Assembly: GCA_052066835.1 (NCBI GenBank)
Contig: JBQHRJ010000009.1
Source: UBA2821 sp902763335
GTDB taxonomy: Bacteria; Bacillota; Clostridia; Lachnospirales; Lachnospiraceae
Strand: one strand, 5' to 3'
DNA: 64,000 nucleotides
The position numbers were made by a program, and so were the translations under genes. Positions 52,994 through 62,432 of this stretch are shown in pieces. Position 1 is the stretch's first letter. Each line of letters begins with the position of its first letter. The notes under the pieces were generated by a model. It ran no database searches. It saw only the letters and a list, made by a program, of their open reading frames with translations, and was not told where the DNA came from.

Positions 52994-54019
52994 ATGGAAA
53001 AAAAGAATATTGATTGGGCAAATATCGGCTTTGGATATCAAAAGACTGATAAAAGGTATGTATCTAACTACAAAAACGGAGCATGGGATGAAGGAACACT
53101 GACAAGTGATGATACTATCACTATAAGTGAATGTGCCGGAGTTTTGCAGTATGCACAGACAGTATTTGAAGGACTTAAAGCATATACTACAGAGAAAGGA
53201 CAGATTGTTATATTCCGTCCTGACTTAAATGCAGAACGTCTTGAATCGTCAGCTAGCAGACTTGAGATGCCTATATTTCCAAAGGAAAGATTTATAGATG
53301 CAGTTGTAAAGACAGTAGAGGCAAATGAGGCATATGTTCCACCTTATGGATCAGGTGCAACATTGTACATACGTCCTTACATGTTCGGAAGTTCACCGGT
53401 TATCGGTGTAAAACCGGCTCAGGAGTATCAGTTCAGAGTATTTACAACTCCTGTAGGACCATACTTTAAAGGTGGCGCAAAACCTATTACTATCAAGGTT
53501 AGTGACTTTGACAGAGCAGCACCTCATGGAACAGGTCATATCAAAGCAGGACTTAACTATGCAATGAGTCTTCATGCAATTGTTACAGCTCATGAAGAAG
53601 GATTCGATGAGAATATGTATCTTGATGCAGCTACAAGAACAAAGGTAGAGGAAACAGGTGGAGCTAACTTTATATTTGTAACAAAGGATAATAAGGTTGT
53701 TACACCTAAGTCTAACAGTATACTTCCATCTATAACACGTCGTTCATTGATGACAGTGGCAAAAGATTATCTTGGACTTGAAGTTGAGGAAAGAGAAGTA
53801 ACATTAGAAGAAGTTAAAGATTTTGCAGAATGTGGTCTTTGCGGTACAGCAGCAGTTATATCACCTGTTGGAAGAATCAACGACCATGGCAAGGAGATTA
53901 ACTTCCCAAGCGGAATGGAAGAAATGGGACCTGTCACAAAGAAACTGTATGAAACACTTACAGGTATTCAGATGGGTAGAATAGAAGCTCCTGAAGGATG
54001 GATTAAAGTTATTAAATAA
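52994..54019 (+). CDS. ilvE: Branched-chain amino acid aminotransferase
   Basis: This 341-residue PLP enzyme of fold IV makes leucine, isoleucine and valine from their keto acids with glutamate as donor. It has the PLP-lysine motif TGHIKAGLNYA, the signature EETGGANFIFV, and the substrate loop GLCGTAAVISPVGRI. The length is typical of the longer IlvE group. Codon choice is strongly biased, implying high expression. It stands alone with its own promoter and terminator. Confidence 0.95.
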   Translation: MEKKNIDWANIGFGYQKTDKRYVSNYKNGAWDEGTLTSDDTITISECAGVLQYAQTVFEGLKAYTTEKGQIVIFRPDLNAERLESSASRLEMPIFPKERFIDAVVKTVEANEAYVPPYGSGATLYIRPYMFGSSPVIGVKPAQEYQFRVFTTPVGPYFKGGAKPITIKVSDFDRAAPHGTGHIKAGLNYAMSLHAIVTAHEEGFDENMYLDAATRTKVEETGGANFIFVTKDNKVVTPKSNSILPSITRRSLMTVAKDYLGLEVEEREVTLEEVKDFAECGLCGTAAVISPVGRINDHGKEINFPSGMEEMGPVTKKLYETLTGIQMGRIEAPEGWIKVIK

Positions 54020-54027
54020 GTGATAAT

Positions 54028-54071
54028 ATAGCCCGGGAAATATATCAGTATATTTTCCGGGCTATGTTTTT
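54028..54071 (+). terminator. Terminator of ilvE
   Basis: ATAGCCCGGGAAA (54028-54040) pairs with TTTCCGGGCTAT (54054-54065), followed by GTTTTT. Confidence 0.9.
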
Positions 54072-54126
54072 AATGTTAATATTTAAAATTGTTTTTAGTT
54101 GTGAAATTGTTCAGTTTTAATCAGGC

Positions 54127-54267
54127 TTGTGCAAATTTATAGGCTGTAAAAGCGACATTCTGAGGCGGCCGGCACTTAGCGGGTGCATATTATGCAGCCG
54201 CTTATGTACCGTTGCCAGCCGAAGATAGTGCAAACGTGTGAGCGTTGCAGCCTATAAATTTGCACAA
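54127..54267 (+). repeat. Structured intergenic repeat, copy 3
   Basis: The 20-bp arms TTGTGCAAATTTATAGGCTG (54127-54146) and CAGCCTATAAATTTGCACAA (54248-54267) are perfect. The core hairpin is CGGCACTTAGCGG ... CCGCTTATGTACCG, with AGTGCAAACGTG after it. The outermost GAAAC-type arms seen in copies 1 and 2 are not clear. The 3' edge lies 7 bases before the open frame of a lipoprotein-like pseudogene that has lost its start. Confidence 0.85.
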
Positions 54268-54273
54268 TATTAA

Positions 54274-54747
54274 GCGTATACCACAATTACTACGCAACAT
54301 AAAAATAATAAGTCATCAGAAAATGCTGCATCAGACAATAAGTCAACAGAAGAATCTGATACAAGCAAGGCTGAAGAAGTTTCTGATAAAACAGCAGAAG
54401 AGAGCCGGGAAGTCGTAACACAGAATCAGGCAAGTGATATAGTGGGTGAATGGACGGTTGACTGGGATATGACAAATGCGAATAATACAAATCCGGCCAG
54501 TACAGAGTTTGGCTCAGGAATAAATCAGGGCGATAATATTACATTTAATGCTGATGGAACTTTTTCGTGGTATTTGGGCATAGGAAATGGTGAAAAAGGA
54601 ACTTATGCATAGGATAATGGCCAAATATCTGTAAGCTATACAAAGGACATAGATAATAGCCAGAAAGATATGAATATGACTATTTCAGATGGTGAGATAG
54701 TTATGAATATATGGGGAGACGATTCGTATTTTGTTTATTGGAGCTAA
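54274..54747 (+). pseudogene. Lipoprotein-like gene, 5' end lost and internal stop
   Basis: The frame reads a Ser/Glu/Asp/Lys-rich linker (SSENAASDNKSTEESDTSKA) and then a lipocalin-like domain starting DIVGEWTVDWDMTN, with NADGTFSWYLG and a TAG at 54610-54612, after which NGQISVSYTKD and GEIVMNIWGDDSYFVYWS continue in frame to a TAA at 54745. There is no start codon or signal peptide: upstream lies repeat copy 3. The linker-plus-domain layout is typical of lipoproteins with a DUF4923/lipocalin-like fold. Confidence 0.75.
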
Positions 54748-54749
54748 CT

Positions 54750-56301
54750 ATGGATAAAAAGACGAAAACGATTAATGATGCCGTGAAAGTATGGAAAGAT
54801 AAGCATTTAAAGGATGTTAAGAAGTTAAATGCTACAGAGCGTAAGATTTATGAAGAAATTGAGGGTATGCGTAGTACATATGGAAATGTTTACGATGAAT
54901 CAATAATGAATTATTTCGATAAGAAATATAAAGGCGGGACACTGGGAGAGTTTATGCGTGAAAACTGCAGTAAACTTGTAAATCTCTATGTGCCTGAGGA
55001 ATTTGTGGAAGACTATTATAATATTGTGGATGAATATGTTAAATTTCCATACACCCGTGGATATTACAGGCGTACACTCAGGACAAATCAGGTGAGGGTT
55101 CATGTTTCGAGGGCGGTACGGCTTATGTACTGATATCAGGTATTTGGTATGTTTAATGCGTCAGTGAAAGAGTATCTGGCAGATGAGCTTAGTGAGGAAT
55201 GGCTGGAAGTAAAAAGAGAGGATTACTGGTGTGGTTCAAGTGGATTTACAGATACAATAGATGACATTATTGCGGCACGTATAAACAGTGGTGACAGCGA
55301 GGTTATTGACATAATAAAGAAGTCTCTTACAAGTAAGAATAATACCGTGATTATAACGGTGGAACTGATCAGGGCGATTATAAAATCCCAAAATGCCGAT
55401 TGCGGTCTTTCGGAGTCACTGATTGAGATAATGGACTTAATTGAGAGAGAAAATTTATTGAGATTTTCGGCGGTAAGACGTGCCGTTGCAACATGGACGG
55501 GAATTTGCAATGTTGAGCAAATGGACAGAATAAATGACAAGGTTTTTGCATGTGTAAAGGATGCCATAACTAACCCTGAATCAGCAAGAAAAATGATTTG
55601 GTCCGATGACAGCAGCATATATGCCAACATATATATATAATTATCAGGATATATCCTCTAGTATTGTAAGAGGCGCTAAAGGGTACGGTGTGTATTCGGA
55701 ACGTGAGGCAAAGAGTGTGTTTCGTAAACTTGATGAAGGGGAACTGAACCGTACAGAAGAGGAACTTCTTAATGATTAAGAAGTTTTAAGACACATCAGG
55801 GAAAATATCGGGAAAAAGAAGTTGGAATTTGCTCCGTGTATATTTCCGTGGTATCAGATAACGCTGAAAAGTGGCGATATAGTGGCGAGAATGGCATTAA
55901 TTGCCTACTGTATCGGTGATGACGAACATATAGATGAAGTGTGTCAGTGGTTGTCAGAAATTGACGGAACTTATTCAGAACGTTCTATATGTATTGAGCT
56001 GTTATTACATAATCCGAAAACTGATAAGCAGAGAAATGCACTGATAGATTATCTTAAGGATAAAGAGACTTATTCAAGAAGGTGTGCATTTGAATACTTA
56101 AAGGAATTAGAACTCACAGAGGATGAATATCGGAAAATGGAAACATTTCTCCGGTATAAAAATGATGAGATAAGAAGATATACAATAGAATTGCTTGGAA
56201 AACAGGATGAAGCAGGGGTTAAGGAATCGATAATCAGACTGTTGGAATCAAAGGATGAAAATATCAGAATGGCAGGTCTTGACCTTGCCAAAGGAACATA
56301 A
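54750..56301 (+). pseudogene. Decayed DUF4132/DUF5724-like protein gene
   Basis: Three open pieces belong to one broken protein. The first (54750-55133) ends in VKFPYTRGYYRRTLRTNQVRVH. The second (55149-55640) holds YLADELSEEWLEVKREDYWC and RFSAVRRAVATWTGI. The third (55690-56301) has a TAA at about 55776 and then LEFAPCIFPWYQITL, LLHNPKTDKQRN and repeated helical units ending GLDLAKGT. The order and motifs match the large helical-repeat proteins of this family in Clostridia, which normally exceed 1000 residues, so both ends are missing too. A stop and frame changes separate the pieces. Confidence 0.72.
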
Positions 56302-56313
56302 TAAGAGTATAAT
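56285..56313 (+). promoter_or_regulatory. Promoter of the toxin-antitoxin operon
   Basis: TTGCCA (56285-56290), 17 bases, TATAAT (56308-56313). Confidence 0.6.
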
Positions 56314-56341
56314 TCGAATTACCAGATGGGTAATTTGAATT
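56311..56341 (+). promoter_or_regulatory. Operator palindrome of the toxin-antitoxin operon
   Basis: AATTCGAATTACC (56311-56323) and GGTAATTTGAATT (56329-56341) match at 12 of 13 positions around a 5-base centre. It overlaps the -10 box and the transcription start, as expected for autorepression by the HTH antitoxin. Confidence 0.7.
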
Positions 56342-56356
56342 AACAAGGAGGAGTAT

Positions 56357-56644
56357 TTGAAAGTAGTTTATGCAACCGATGAAGTTGAAAATGTATGTGA
56401 AAAATTAAAAACTGCTAAAAAATTTTTTAATGGAAATGTTATGTTGGCAAACAGTTTGATGGCTAGAATAAATGCATTGAAACAGGCGGATAATATAAAA
56501 GATATTATAGTACAGCCGACATTTCATTTTCATAAATTAATAAATAAGAATGGTAGAGATTTGGAGGGATACTTTGCAATTGATGAAATAGCGAAAAATG
56601 TGAGAATAGTAGGAATTGCGGAGGTGAGCAAACATTATGAGTAA
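56357..56644 (+). CDS. HigB/RelE-like toxin
   Basis: This 95-residue protein resembles ribosome-dependent mRNA endonucleases of the RelE/HigB group (MKVVYATDEVENVCEKLKTA, LMARINALKQADNIKDI, then GYFAIDEIAKNVRIVGIAEV). Charged and aromatic residues are placed as in the family, though I cannot identify the catalytic set with certainty. The start is TTG at 56357, 4 bases after AAGGAGGAG. The stop overlaps the antitoxin start by 8 bases, so translation is coupled. Confidence 0.75.
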   Translation: MKVVYATDEVENVCEKLKTAKKFFNGNVMLANSLMARINALKQADNIKDIIVQPTFHFHKLINKNGRDLEGYFAIDEIAKNVRIVGIAEVSKHYE

Positions 56645-57716
56645 CTATATAGAGTACAATGATAAGATTGCGTTTCACCCGGGTTATTATATAAAGGAAA
56701 TTGTTGAGGAGAGCGGACTGACACAAGAGGATTTTGCAAAGCGACTTGATACTACCCCTAAGAATCTGAGTCTGATAATTCGTGGGAAACAGAGTTTGTC
56801 AATCGATATTGCAATGAAATTATCAAGACTTATTGGAACAAGTGTGAAGTATTGGCTGAATATTCAAAACGCATATGATGCATTGATTGCTGAATTTAAG
56901 TCAGAGGAAGAACTTGCGGAAGAAAGAGAAATTTTTGAATATTTTGATTACAGGTTTTTTAGAGAAAATTATGGTTTGCCGGATTTACCAAGACAGAAAG
57001 ATGAACAAATTAAGGCATTAAGAACATTTCTCAATGTAGCAACGCTCACTGTATTGTGTAAAAGAGATATGGCTGTCAGCTTTAGAAGTTCGACAGAACA
57101 TTTGGCGGAAGCAGGTATTGTTAAGGCGAATGCAATGGTTCAGATTGCAACTAACAAGGCACTAAAAATAGATGCTCCAAGATTTAATAAGAAGAAGTTT
57201 GAGGAAGCCGTAAAATATGCTTTAACACTTACCAGAAATCATAAAGAATTTTACCCGCTTATTAGGGAAGCTTTTTTAAAAACAGGTGTAATATTTGTAA
57301 TATTGCCGAATATTGCAGGCTCGAAGACTAATGGGGCAACGAAAAAGATTGGTGATAATATTATGCTGATGGTAAATGACAGGAGACTGTATGCTGACTC
57401 ATTCTGGTTTACTTTATTCCATGAAATAGGTCATATTATAAATGGCGATTATGGTATTTCGTTTGAAAAGGAAAAGGGAGAGCAGGAAGAAACGGCAGAT
57501 AAGTTTGCACAGGATAGTCTGATACCAAGCGATCAATATCAGAAGTTCATTGAATGTGAAAAGTTTGATTTACAATCAATTAAAGATTTTGCAAACAGAA
57601 TAAATCGTGATCCGGGGATTGTTTTAGGAAGATTGCAAAATGATAAAATGGTTGATTTTAAAGATTGGTCACTGAAGCCTTTAAGACACAAGTATAAAGT
57701 AAGAACTGTGATATAG
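56637..57716 (+). CDS. HigA-type antitoxin fused to an ImmA/IrrE metallopeptidase
   Basis: This 359-residue protein has an N-terminal HigA-like HTH (about residues 10-75; HPGYYIKEIVEESGLTQEDFAKRLDTTPKNLSLIIRGKQSLS) and a C-terminal ImmA/IrrE zinc peptidase with HEIGH at 262-266. Plain HigA is about 100 residues. The peptidase part usually cleaves a repressor or antitoxin; here it might process the antitoxin itself to release the toxin. That is inference. The gene overlaps the toxin gene, and its HTH should bind the palindrome at 56311. Confidence 0.82.
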   Translation: MSNYIEYNDKIAFHPGYYIKEIVEESGLTQEDFAKRLDTTPKNLSLIIRGKQSLSIDIAMKLSRLIGTSVKYWLNIQNAYDALIAEFKSEEELAEEREIFEYFDYRFFRENYGLPDLPRQKDEQIKALRTFLNVATLTVLCKRDMAVSFRSSTEHLAEAGIVKANAMVQIATNKALKIDAPRFNKKKFEEAVKYALTLTRNHKEFYPLIREAFLKTGVIFVILPNIAGSKTNGATKKIGDNIMLMVNDRRLYADSFWFTLFHEIGHIINGDYGISFEKEKGEQEETADKFAQDSLIPSDQYQKFIECEKFDLQSIKDFANRINRDPGIVLGRLQNDKMVDFKDWSLKPLRHKYKVRTVI

Positions 57717-57941
57717 CAGACAGTAAAAACACTAAAATTTAAGAATGCTCTTAGTTACATAGAGATTAGTGCGAAAAACCACTAGATTATTGTCTGGTGA
57801 TATGTTATAGTTTATGACGAGAATGTAAATGCTTGTAGTTATGCAGACATTTTATATAATGAAGGTCTGTGTGGAAGCGTCACAGACTGCAGATATTTCT
57901 GATAAATATGAATAAATAACGCTTCGGAAATGGAGATTGTC
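57717..57941 (+). other. Intergenic region before the transketolase genes
   Basis: It holds a possible promoter (TTGTAG ... TATAAT near 57855) and a hairpin GTCTGTG-TGGAAGCGT-CACAGAC at about 57864-57886. I see no coding gene and no known riboswitch. Confidence 0.4.
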
Positions 57942-58778
57942 ATGAATAACAAAGAACTTCAGCAGATTGCTAATGAGGTAAGAAAGGGAATCGTTACGGC
58001 AGTTCATAGTGCAAAATCGGGACATCCGGGTGGCTCTTTGTCTGCGGCAGATATTATGACTTACCTTTATTTTGAAGAGATGAATGTAGATCCTAAGGAG
58101 CCTAAAAAGGCAGACAGAGACCGTTTTGTATTGTCAAAGGGTCATGTTGCACCGGCACTTTATTCAGTTCTTGCCCAGAAAGGATATTTTCCGGTAGAGG
58201 ATCTTAAGACACTCAGACATGTTGGCTCATATCTTCAGGGCCATCCTGATATGAAGGGTACACCGGGTGTGGATATGTCTAGTGGTTCTCTCGGACAGGG
58301 AATATCAGTTGCAGTGGGAATGGCACTGTCAGCAAAACTTACAAATGAATCTTATAGAGTATATACACTTCTCGGAGACGGCGAGATTCAGGAAGGACAG
58401 GTATGGGAAGCAGCTATGCTTGCCGGACACAGAAAGCTTGATAACCTTGTAGTAATTGTTGATAATAATGGTTTACAGATAGATGGAAATGTGGAAGACG
58501 TATGTTCACCATATCCGATTGACAAGAAATTTGAGGCATTTAATTTCCATGTGATTAATATAGATGCCCATAATTTTGATGAAATTGCAGCAGCACTTAA
58601 AGAGGCAAGAGAGACTAAGGGAATGCCTACTGCAATTATAGCAAAGAGTACTAAGGGTAAAGGCATATCATTTATGGAGAACCGTGCTGAGTGGCATGGA
58701 AGTGCGCCTAATGATGAGAAGTATGAGATTGCCATGGAAGAACTTAAGAAAGCAGGTGAAGCATTATGTCAGAAATAA
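57942..58778 (+). CDS. Transketolase, N-terminal subunit
   Basis: This 278-residue half carries the thiamine-diphosphate site: HSAKSGHPGGSLSAADI, the loop DRFVLSKGHVAPALYSVL, LGQGISVAVGMALS and the ThDP motif GDGEIQEGQVWEAAMLAGHRKLDNLVVIVDNN. It is one subunit of a split transketolase, which moves two-carbon units in the pentose phosphate pathway. ATG 57942 follows GGAG by 6 bases. The stop overlaps the start of the C-terminal subunit gene. Confidence 0.92.
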   Translation: MNNKELQQIANEVRKGIVTAVHSAKSGHPGGSLSAADIMTYLYFEEMNVDPKEPKKADRDRFVLSKGHVAPALYSVLAQKGYFPVEDLKTLRHVGSYLQGHPDMKGTPGVDMSSGSLGQGISVAVGMALSAKLTNESYRVYTLLGDGEIQEGQVWEAAMLAGHRKLDNLVVIVDNNGLQIDGNVEDVCSPYPIDKKFEAFNFHVINIDAHNFDEIAAALKEARETKGMPTAIIAKSTKGKGISFMENRAEWHGSAPNDEKYEIAMEELKKAGEALCQK

Positions 58779-59704
58779 AGAAATATGCAACAAGAGAAGG
58801 ATATGGTGCCGGACTTGTTGAACTTGGAAAGAAATATGACAATGTTGTTGTTCTTGATGCAGACCTTGCTGAGGCAACAAAGACTAATATGTTTAAGAAA
58901 GAATTTCCTGACAGACATATAGATTGCGGTATAGCTGAGTGTAACATGATGGGTGTTGCGGCAGGACTTGCACTTACAGGTAAGGTTCCATATGCAAGTT
59001 CATTTGCGATGTTTGCAGCAGGAAGAGCATTTGAGCAGGTAAGAAATACTATCGGATATCCACATATCAATGTGAAGATAGGAGCTACACATGCAGGAAT
59101 ATCTGTAGGTGAGGATGGAGCTACACATCAGTGTAACGAAGATATCGCACTTATGAGAACAATCCCGGGAATGGTTATTCTTAATCCGTCTGATTACATT
59201 GAGGCAAAGGCAGTAGTACAGGCAGCGTATGAGCATGAAGGTCCTGTATACATGAGATTTGGAAGACTTGCATTGCCTGTTATAAATGACAATCCAGATT
59301 ACAAATTTGAGATTGGAAAAGGTATCACATTAAAAGAAGGAAAAGATGTGACTATCGTTGCCACAGGATTATGCGTTTCAGAATCGTTAAAGGCGGCTGA
59401 AATGTTGGCAGCAGACGGTATAGATGCAGAAGTAATCAATATTCACACTATCAAACCGCTTGATGAAGAACTTATCATTGCTTCCGCTAAGAAGACAGGA
59501 AAAGTTGTTACAGTTGAAGAACATTCTGTTATCGGAGGCTTGGGAAGTGCTGTGTGTGATGCACTTTGCGCAAACTATCCTGCAAATGTATTAAAGATTG
59601 GTGTAAATGACAGATTTGGAGAATCAGGACCGGCAGTTGAACTTGTTCACAAGTATGGACTTGATGCTGAAGGAATATATAATAAAGTAAAAGCTTTTGC
59701 GTAA
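58766..59704 (+). CDS. Transketolase, C-terminal subunit
   Basis: This 312-residue half carries the pyrimidine-binding domain (VVLDADLAEATKTNMF, HIDCGIAECNMMGVAAGLA with the catalytic Glu, YASSFAMF) and the C-terminal domain (VTIVATGLCVSESLKAAEMLA, VEEHSVIGGLGSAV). It pairs with the preceding subunit to form the active enzyme. The 13-base overlap of the two genes fits coupled, equal synthesis. A terminator follows. Confidence 0.92.
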   Translation: MSEIKKYATREGYGAGLVELGKKYDNVVVLDADLAEATKTNMFKKEFPDRHIDCGIAECNMMGVAAGLALTGKVPYASSFAMFAAGRAFEQVRNTIGYPHINVKIGATHAGISVGEDGATHQCNEDIALMRTIPGMVILNPSDYIEAKAVVQAAYEHEGPVYMRFGRLALPVINDNPDYKFEIGKGITLKEGKDVTIVATGLCVSESLKAAEMLAADGIDAEVINIHTIKPLDEELIIASAKKTGKVVTVEEHSVIGGLGSAVCDALCANYPANVLKIGVNDRFGESGPAVELVHKYGLDAEGIYNKVKAFA

Positions 59705-59720
59705 TAATTGAAAGAAATTT

Positions 59721-59756
59721 AAAGAGTGGTGCATCAGTGATGTGCTGCTCTTTCTT
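59721..59756 (+). terminator. Terminator after the transketolase genes
   Basis: AAAGAG-GGTGCAT and ATGTGC-CTCTTT form a stem with two internal mismatches, followed by CTTATAAT. The T-tract is short. Confidence 0.6.
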
Positions 59757-59789
59757 ATAATATCAGATTACAAAAAGGAGGAAAAAGTT

Positions 59790-62330
59790 ATGAAGTTAAA
59801 AATCAAAGCAGCAATCATATTTACAGCAGCATTAATTCTCACATGTTTTACCAATGAGGCAAAGGCACAGCAGTCGTGTGTAAAGCTGGAGAGTGATGTT
59901 ATGAGCTATACATCTTTAAGACTGGAATCAAGGCAGATTCCATGTGACAGTCTGGGTGGAATTTATTTTTTAAATGACAATAAGCTGGTGTTTTATAATA
60001 CATCTACCGGAGAAAGTGAAGTGGCTTATACATTTGTAAGTGTCGGAGATTCCTATGTATCGGGAAATAAGTTGTATGTAATAAACAGTTTTGATGTGTG
60101 GATTCCGGACAAATATACAACCATAACCGTGTACAACCTGAATAAAAAAGAGGTTGAGCGTACTATCAAATTTGAAAAAACCATAGATGCAATAGGCGTG
60201 GATTACAGTGGAAGAATATATCTTGCAGAATCTGATAGTAGCGAATCAAACATATATCTTCTGTCGCCTGAGGGAAAAAAGTTATCGAAGACTACATTCG
60301 ACAGGGAAATATATGATTTCTGTGGATTTAATAAAAATAACGGAACATTTTATGTAGAGGCCTATGAAAATATGGTGTACTGGGGATATAACCATGATAT
60401 GAAGTCTCTGGTGGCAGGAAAGGTAGAGAATAACAAGATTTCCATAGGCAAATCAAGTTATACATATGTGTGCCAGCAGTATTATTATGAGAGACAGAAC
60501 CAGACAGAGATGTCAGGTGGCAAATATCTGTTTGTAGATAATACGGCTAATTCAGAATTACAGATATATAATACTAATTCATGTGCGGTGGATAAGAAAC
60601 TAAAAATGGTAGCAAGTTTTGGAAGAAATAATACTGAGGATGGAGATTTTTACAAACTTGCTGCTGTAGGAACAAGAGCGGTATACAGAAATGACACTGA
60701 TACAGTGGTTGCGTTCAGAACCGGTAATTACGTCGGTGAGTACAGAATGAGCGACAGTAAGGAAATACATTATGTTAAAACAGCCCATCCGGTATTCTCG
60801 ATGATGTCATACAATGGAGGAATAGCTGTCATAGAGAAAGATGGAGATGATTTTTATTATGAATATTTCTCATGGAAGGCAGCAACGAAGATAAGCATTA
60901 AGAGCAATGGAACATCGGTAAAGAGAGGCGGTACATTAAAGCTTACGGCATCAAATAACGGAGAGCTGGCTGAGACTTATGAGTGGAAGAGCAGCAATCC
61001 GAAGATAGCCAGTGTAAATCAGTCAGGTGAAGTGTACGGCTGGAATAAGGGACAGGTAACCATCACTGTGACAACAGCCGGTGGACTGACTGCCAAAAAG
61101 CAGATCAGGGTTAGCAAGGAAATGTCCATAAATGATCCTAAATACAGCAAGGTGACTATGAATGGTGCAAGTACATCAAATGCCGGCAAAAATAATTACA
61201 GTATATGGTCATCTCCGGTAAATTCTTATATTATGCAGAATGCAGACGGAACACTGAACAGAGTGGAATATCTTAACAACAAGGTGATTGTTGAGACATA
61301 TTCATCTACAGGCAAATTCCGAAAGAAGAGATCCGTTAAGATGGAGCTTCCGATATTTGGCGGATTTTACAGTGGAAAGAAGTACAATTTCGTAGTATTC
61401 GGACAGAAGAATCTTAAGGAAAATAATAAGAAAGAAGTTGTCAGGGTAGTAAAATATTCAAAGAACTGGAAGAGACTGTCAGCGGTTTCTATAAAGGGAG
61501 CCAATACATATATACCGTTTGATGCGGGTTCACTCAGAATGACAGAGACCGGAAACAGGTTGTATGTATATACCTGTCATGAAATGTATGCCTCAAGTGA
61601 CGGGTTACATCATCAGGCAAATATGATATTTGAGATAAATGAGCAGAAGATGAAGGTTAATCAGTCATACAGTGATGTGATGAACATTGCTCAGGCAGGT
61701 TATGTCAGCCATTCATTTAATCAGTTTATACAGACAGACGGAACCAATGTATACAGGGTAGACCATGGTGATTATTATCCGAGAGGAATATCTATAGTAA
61801 GAAGCAATGTGGCAGGAAGCATAACAGATGTCAACTATACAATTCCGATATCACTGTCAAATGTGGACGGTTACAATCCAACGGGAGCATCAGTAGGAGG
61901 ATTTGAGCTTTCTACAAGAAAATGCGTTATAGCGGGTAATTCTGTGGATTATAATAAGACCAAAGATCCGTATGATATACGAAATGTTTTTGTGAGTATT
62001 ACGAGCAAGGGATTGTCCGGAACAAAAATTGTATGGCTTACTAAGTACACTTCATCATCTAAGTACAGTGTTGGAACACCGCAGCTTGTAAAAATCGGAA
62101 ACAACCAGTTTCTTGTGATGTGGGAGGAATATGCTTCGACAAAGACGAGAACAAAGATGGTAACAATTGATGATGATGGAAACATGACATCGAAAATAGT
62201 CAGTACGGATGCAAGACTTTCTGACTGTCAGCCGATACGCTGTAAGGACGGACGTGTAAGATGGTATGCCGGAAGTTATGGAAAGCCGGTGTTATACACG
62301 GTAAATCCGGTTAATTTAAAACAATATTGA
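59790..62330 (+). CDS. Large secreted protein with a BIG2 Ig-like domain
   Basis: This 846-residue protein has a signal peptide (KLKIKAAIIFTAALILTCFTNEAKA). Two large beta-rich regions (residues 35-380 and 475-840), each with repeating units that suggest beta-propellers, flank one BIG2 Ig-like domain (about 385-465; TKISIKSNGTSVKRGGTLKL to WKSSNPKIASVNQSGEVYGWNKGQVTITV). There is no LPxTG motif. The function is unknown; a surface or extracellular role is likely. AAGGAGG precedes the ATG. Confidence 0.75.
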   Translation: MKLKIKAAIIFTAALILTCFTNEAKAQQSCVKLESDVMSYTSLRLESRQIPCDSLGGIYFLNDNKLVFYNTSTGESEVAYTFVSVGDSYVSGNKLYVINSFDVWIPDKYTTITVYNLNKKEVERTIKFEKTIDAIGVDYSGRIYLAESDSSESNIYLLSPEGKKLSKTTFDREIYDFCGFNKNNGTFYVEAYENMVYWGYNHDMKSLVAGKVENNKISIGKSSYTYVCQQYYYERQNQTEMSGGKYLFVDNTANSELQIYNTNSCAVDKKLKMVASFGRNNTEDGDFYKLAAVGTRAVYRNDTDTVVAFRTGNYVGEYRMSDSKEIHYVKTAHPVFSMMSYNGGIAVIEKDGDDFYYEYFSWKAATKISIKSNGTSVKRGGTLKLTASNNGELAETYEWKSSNPKIASVNQSGEVYGWNKGQVTITVTTAGGLTAKKQIRVSKEMSINDPKYSKVTMNGASTSNAGKNNYSIWSSPVNSYIMQNADGTLNRVEYLNNKVIVETYSSTGKFRKKRSVKMELPIFGGFYSGKKYNFVVFGQKNLKENNKKEVVRVVKYSKNWKRLSAVSIKGANTYIPFDAGSLRMTETGNRLYVYTCHEMYASSDGLHHQANMIFEINEQKMKVNQSYSDVMNIAQAGYVSHSFNQFIQTDGTNVYRVDHGDYYPRGISIVRSNVAGSITDVNYTIPISLSNVDGYNPTGASVGGFELSTRKCVIAGNSVDYNKTKDPYDIRNVFVSITSKGLSGTKIVWLTKYTSSSKYSVGTPQLVKIGNNQFLVMWEEYASTKTRTKMVTIDDDGNMTSKIVSTDARLSDCQPIRCKDGRVRWYAGSYGKPVLYTVNPVNLKQY

Positions 62331-62366
62331 TTTAGAATTATTATCATCAAGATTTGGATAAAACTA

Positions 62367-62395
62367 TTGACAAGTATACTTGGCAATGATATATT
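62367..62395 (+). promoter_or_regulatory. Promoter of the small membrane protein / XRE operon
   Basis: TTGACA (62367-62372), 17 bases, TATATT (62390-62395). Two exact ACTTGGCAA direct repeats (62378-62386 and 62411-62419) lie in the spacer and just downstream of the start, a likely operator for the XRE regulator encoded second in the operon. Confidence 0.7.
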
Positions 62396-62432
62396 TACTT
62401 TGCAAATAAAACTTGGCAAAGGAGATGCTGGC

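Noticed and set aside
61949..62185. 78-codon minus-strand frame in the BIG2 protein gene
   Set aside because: It is antisense to a well-supported coding region and has no start signals.
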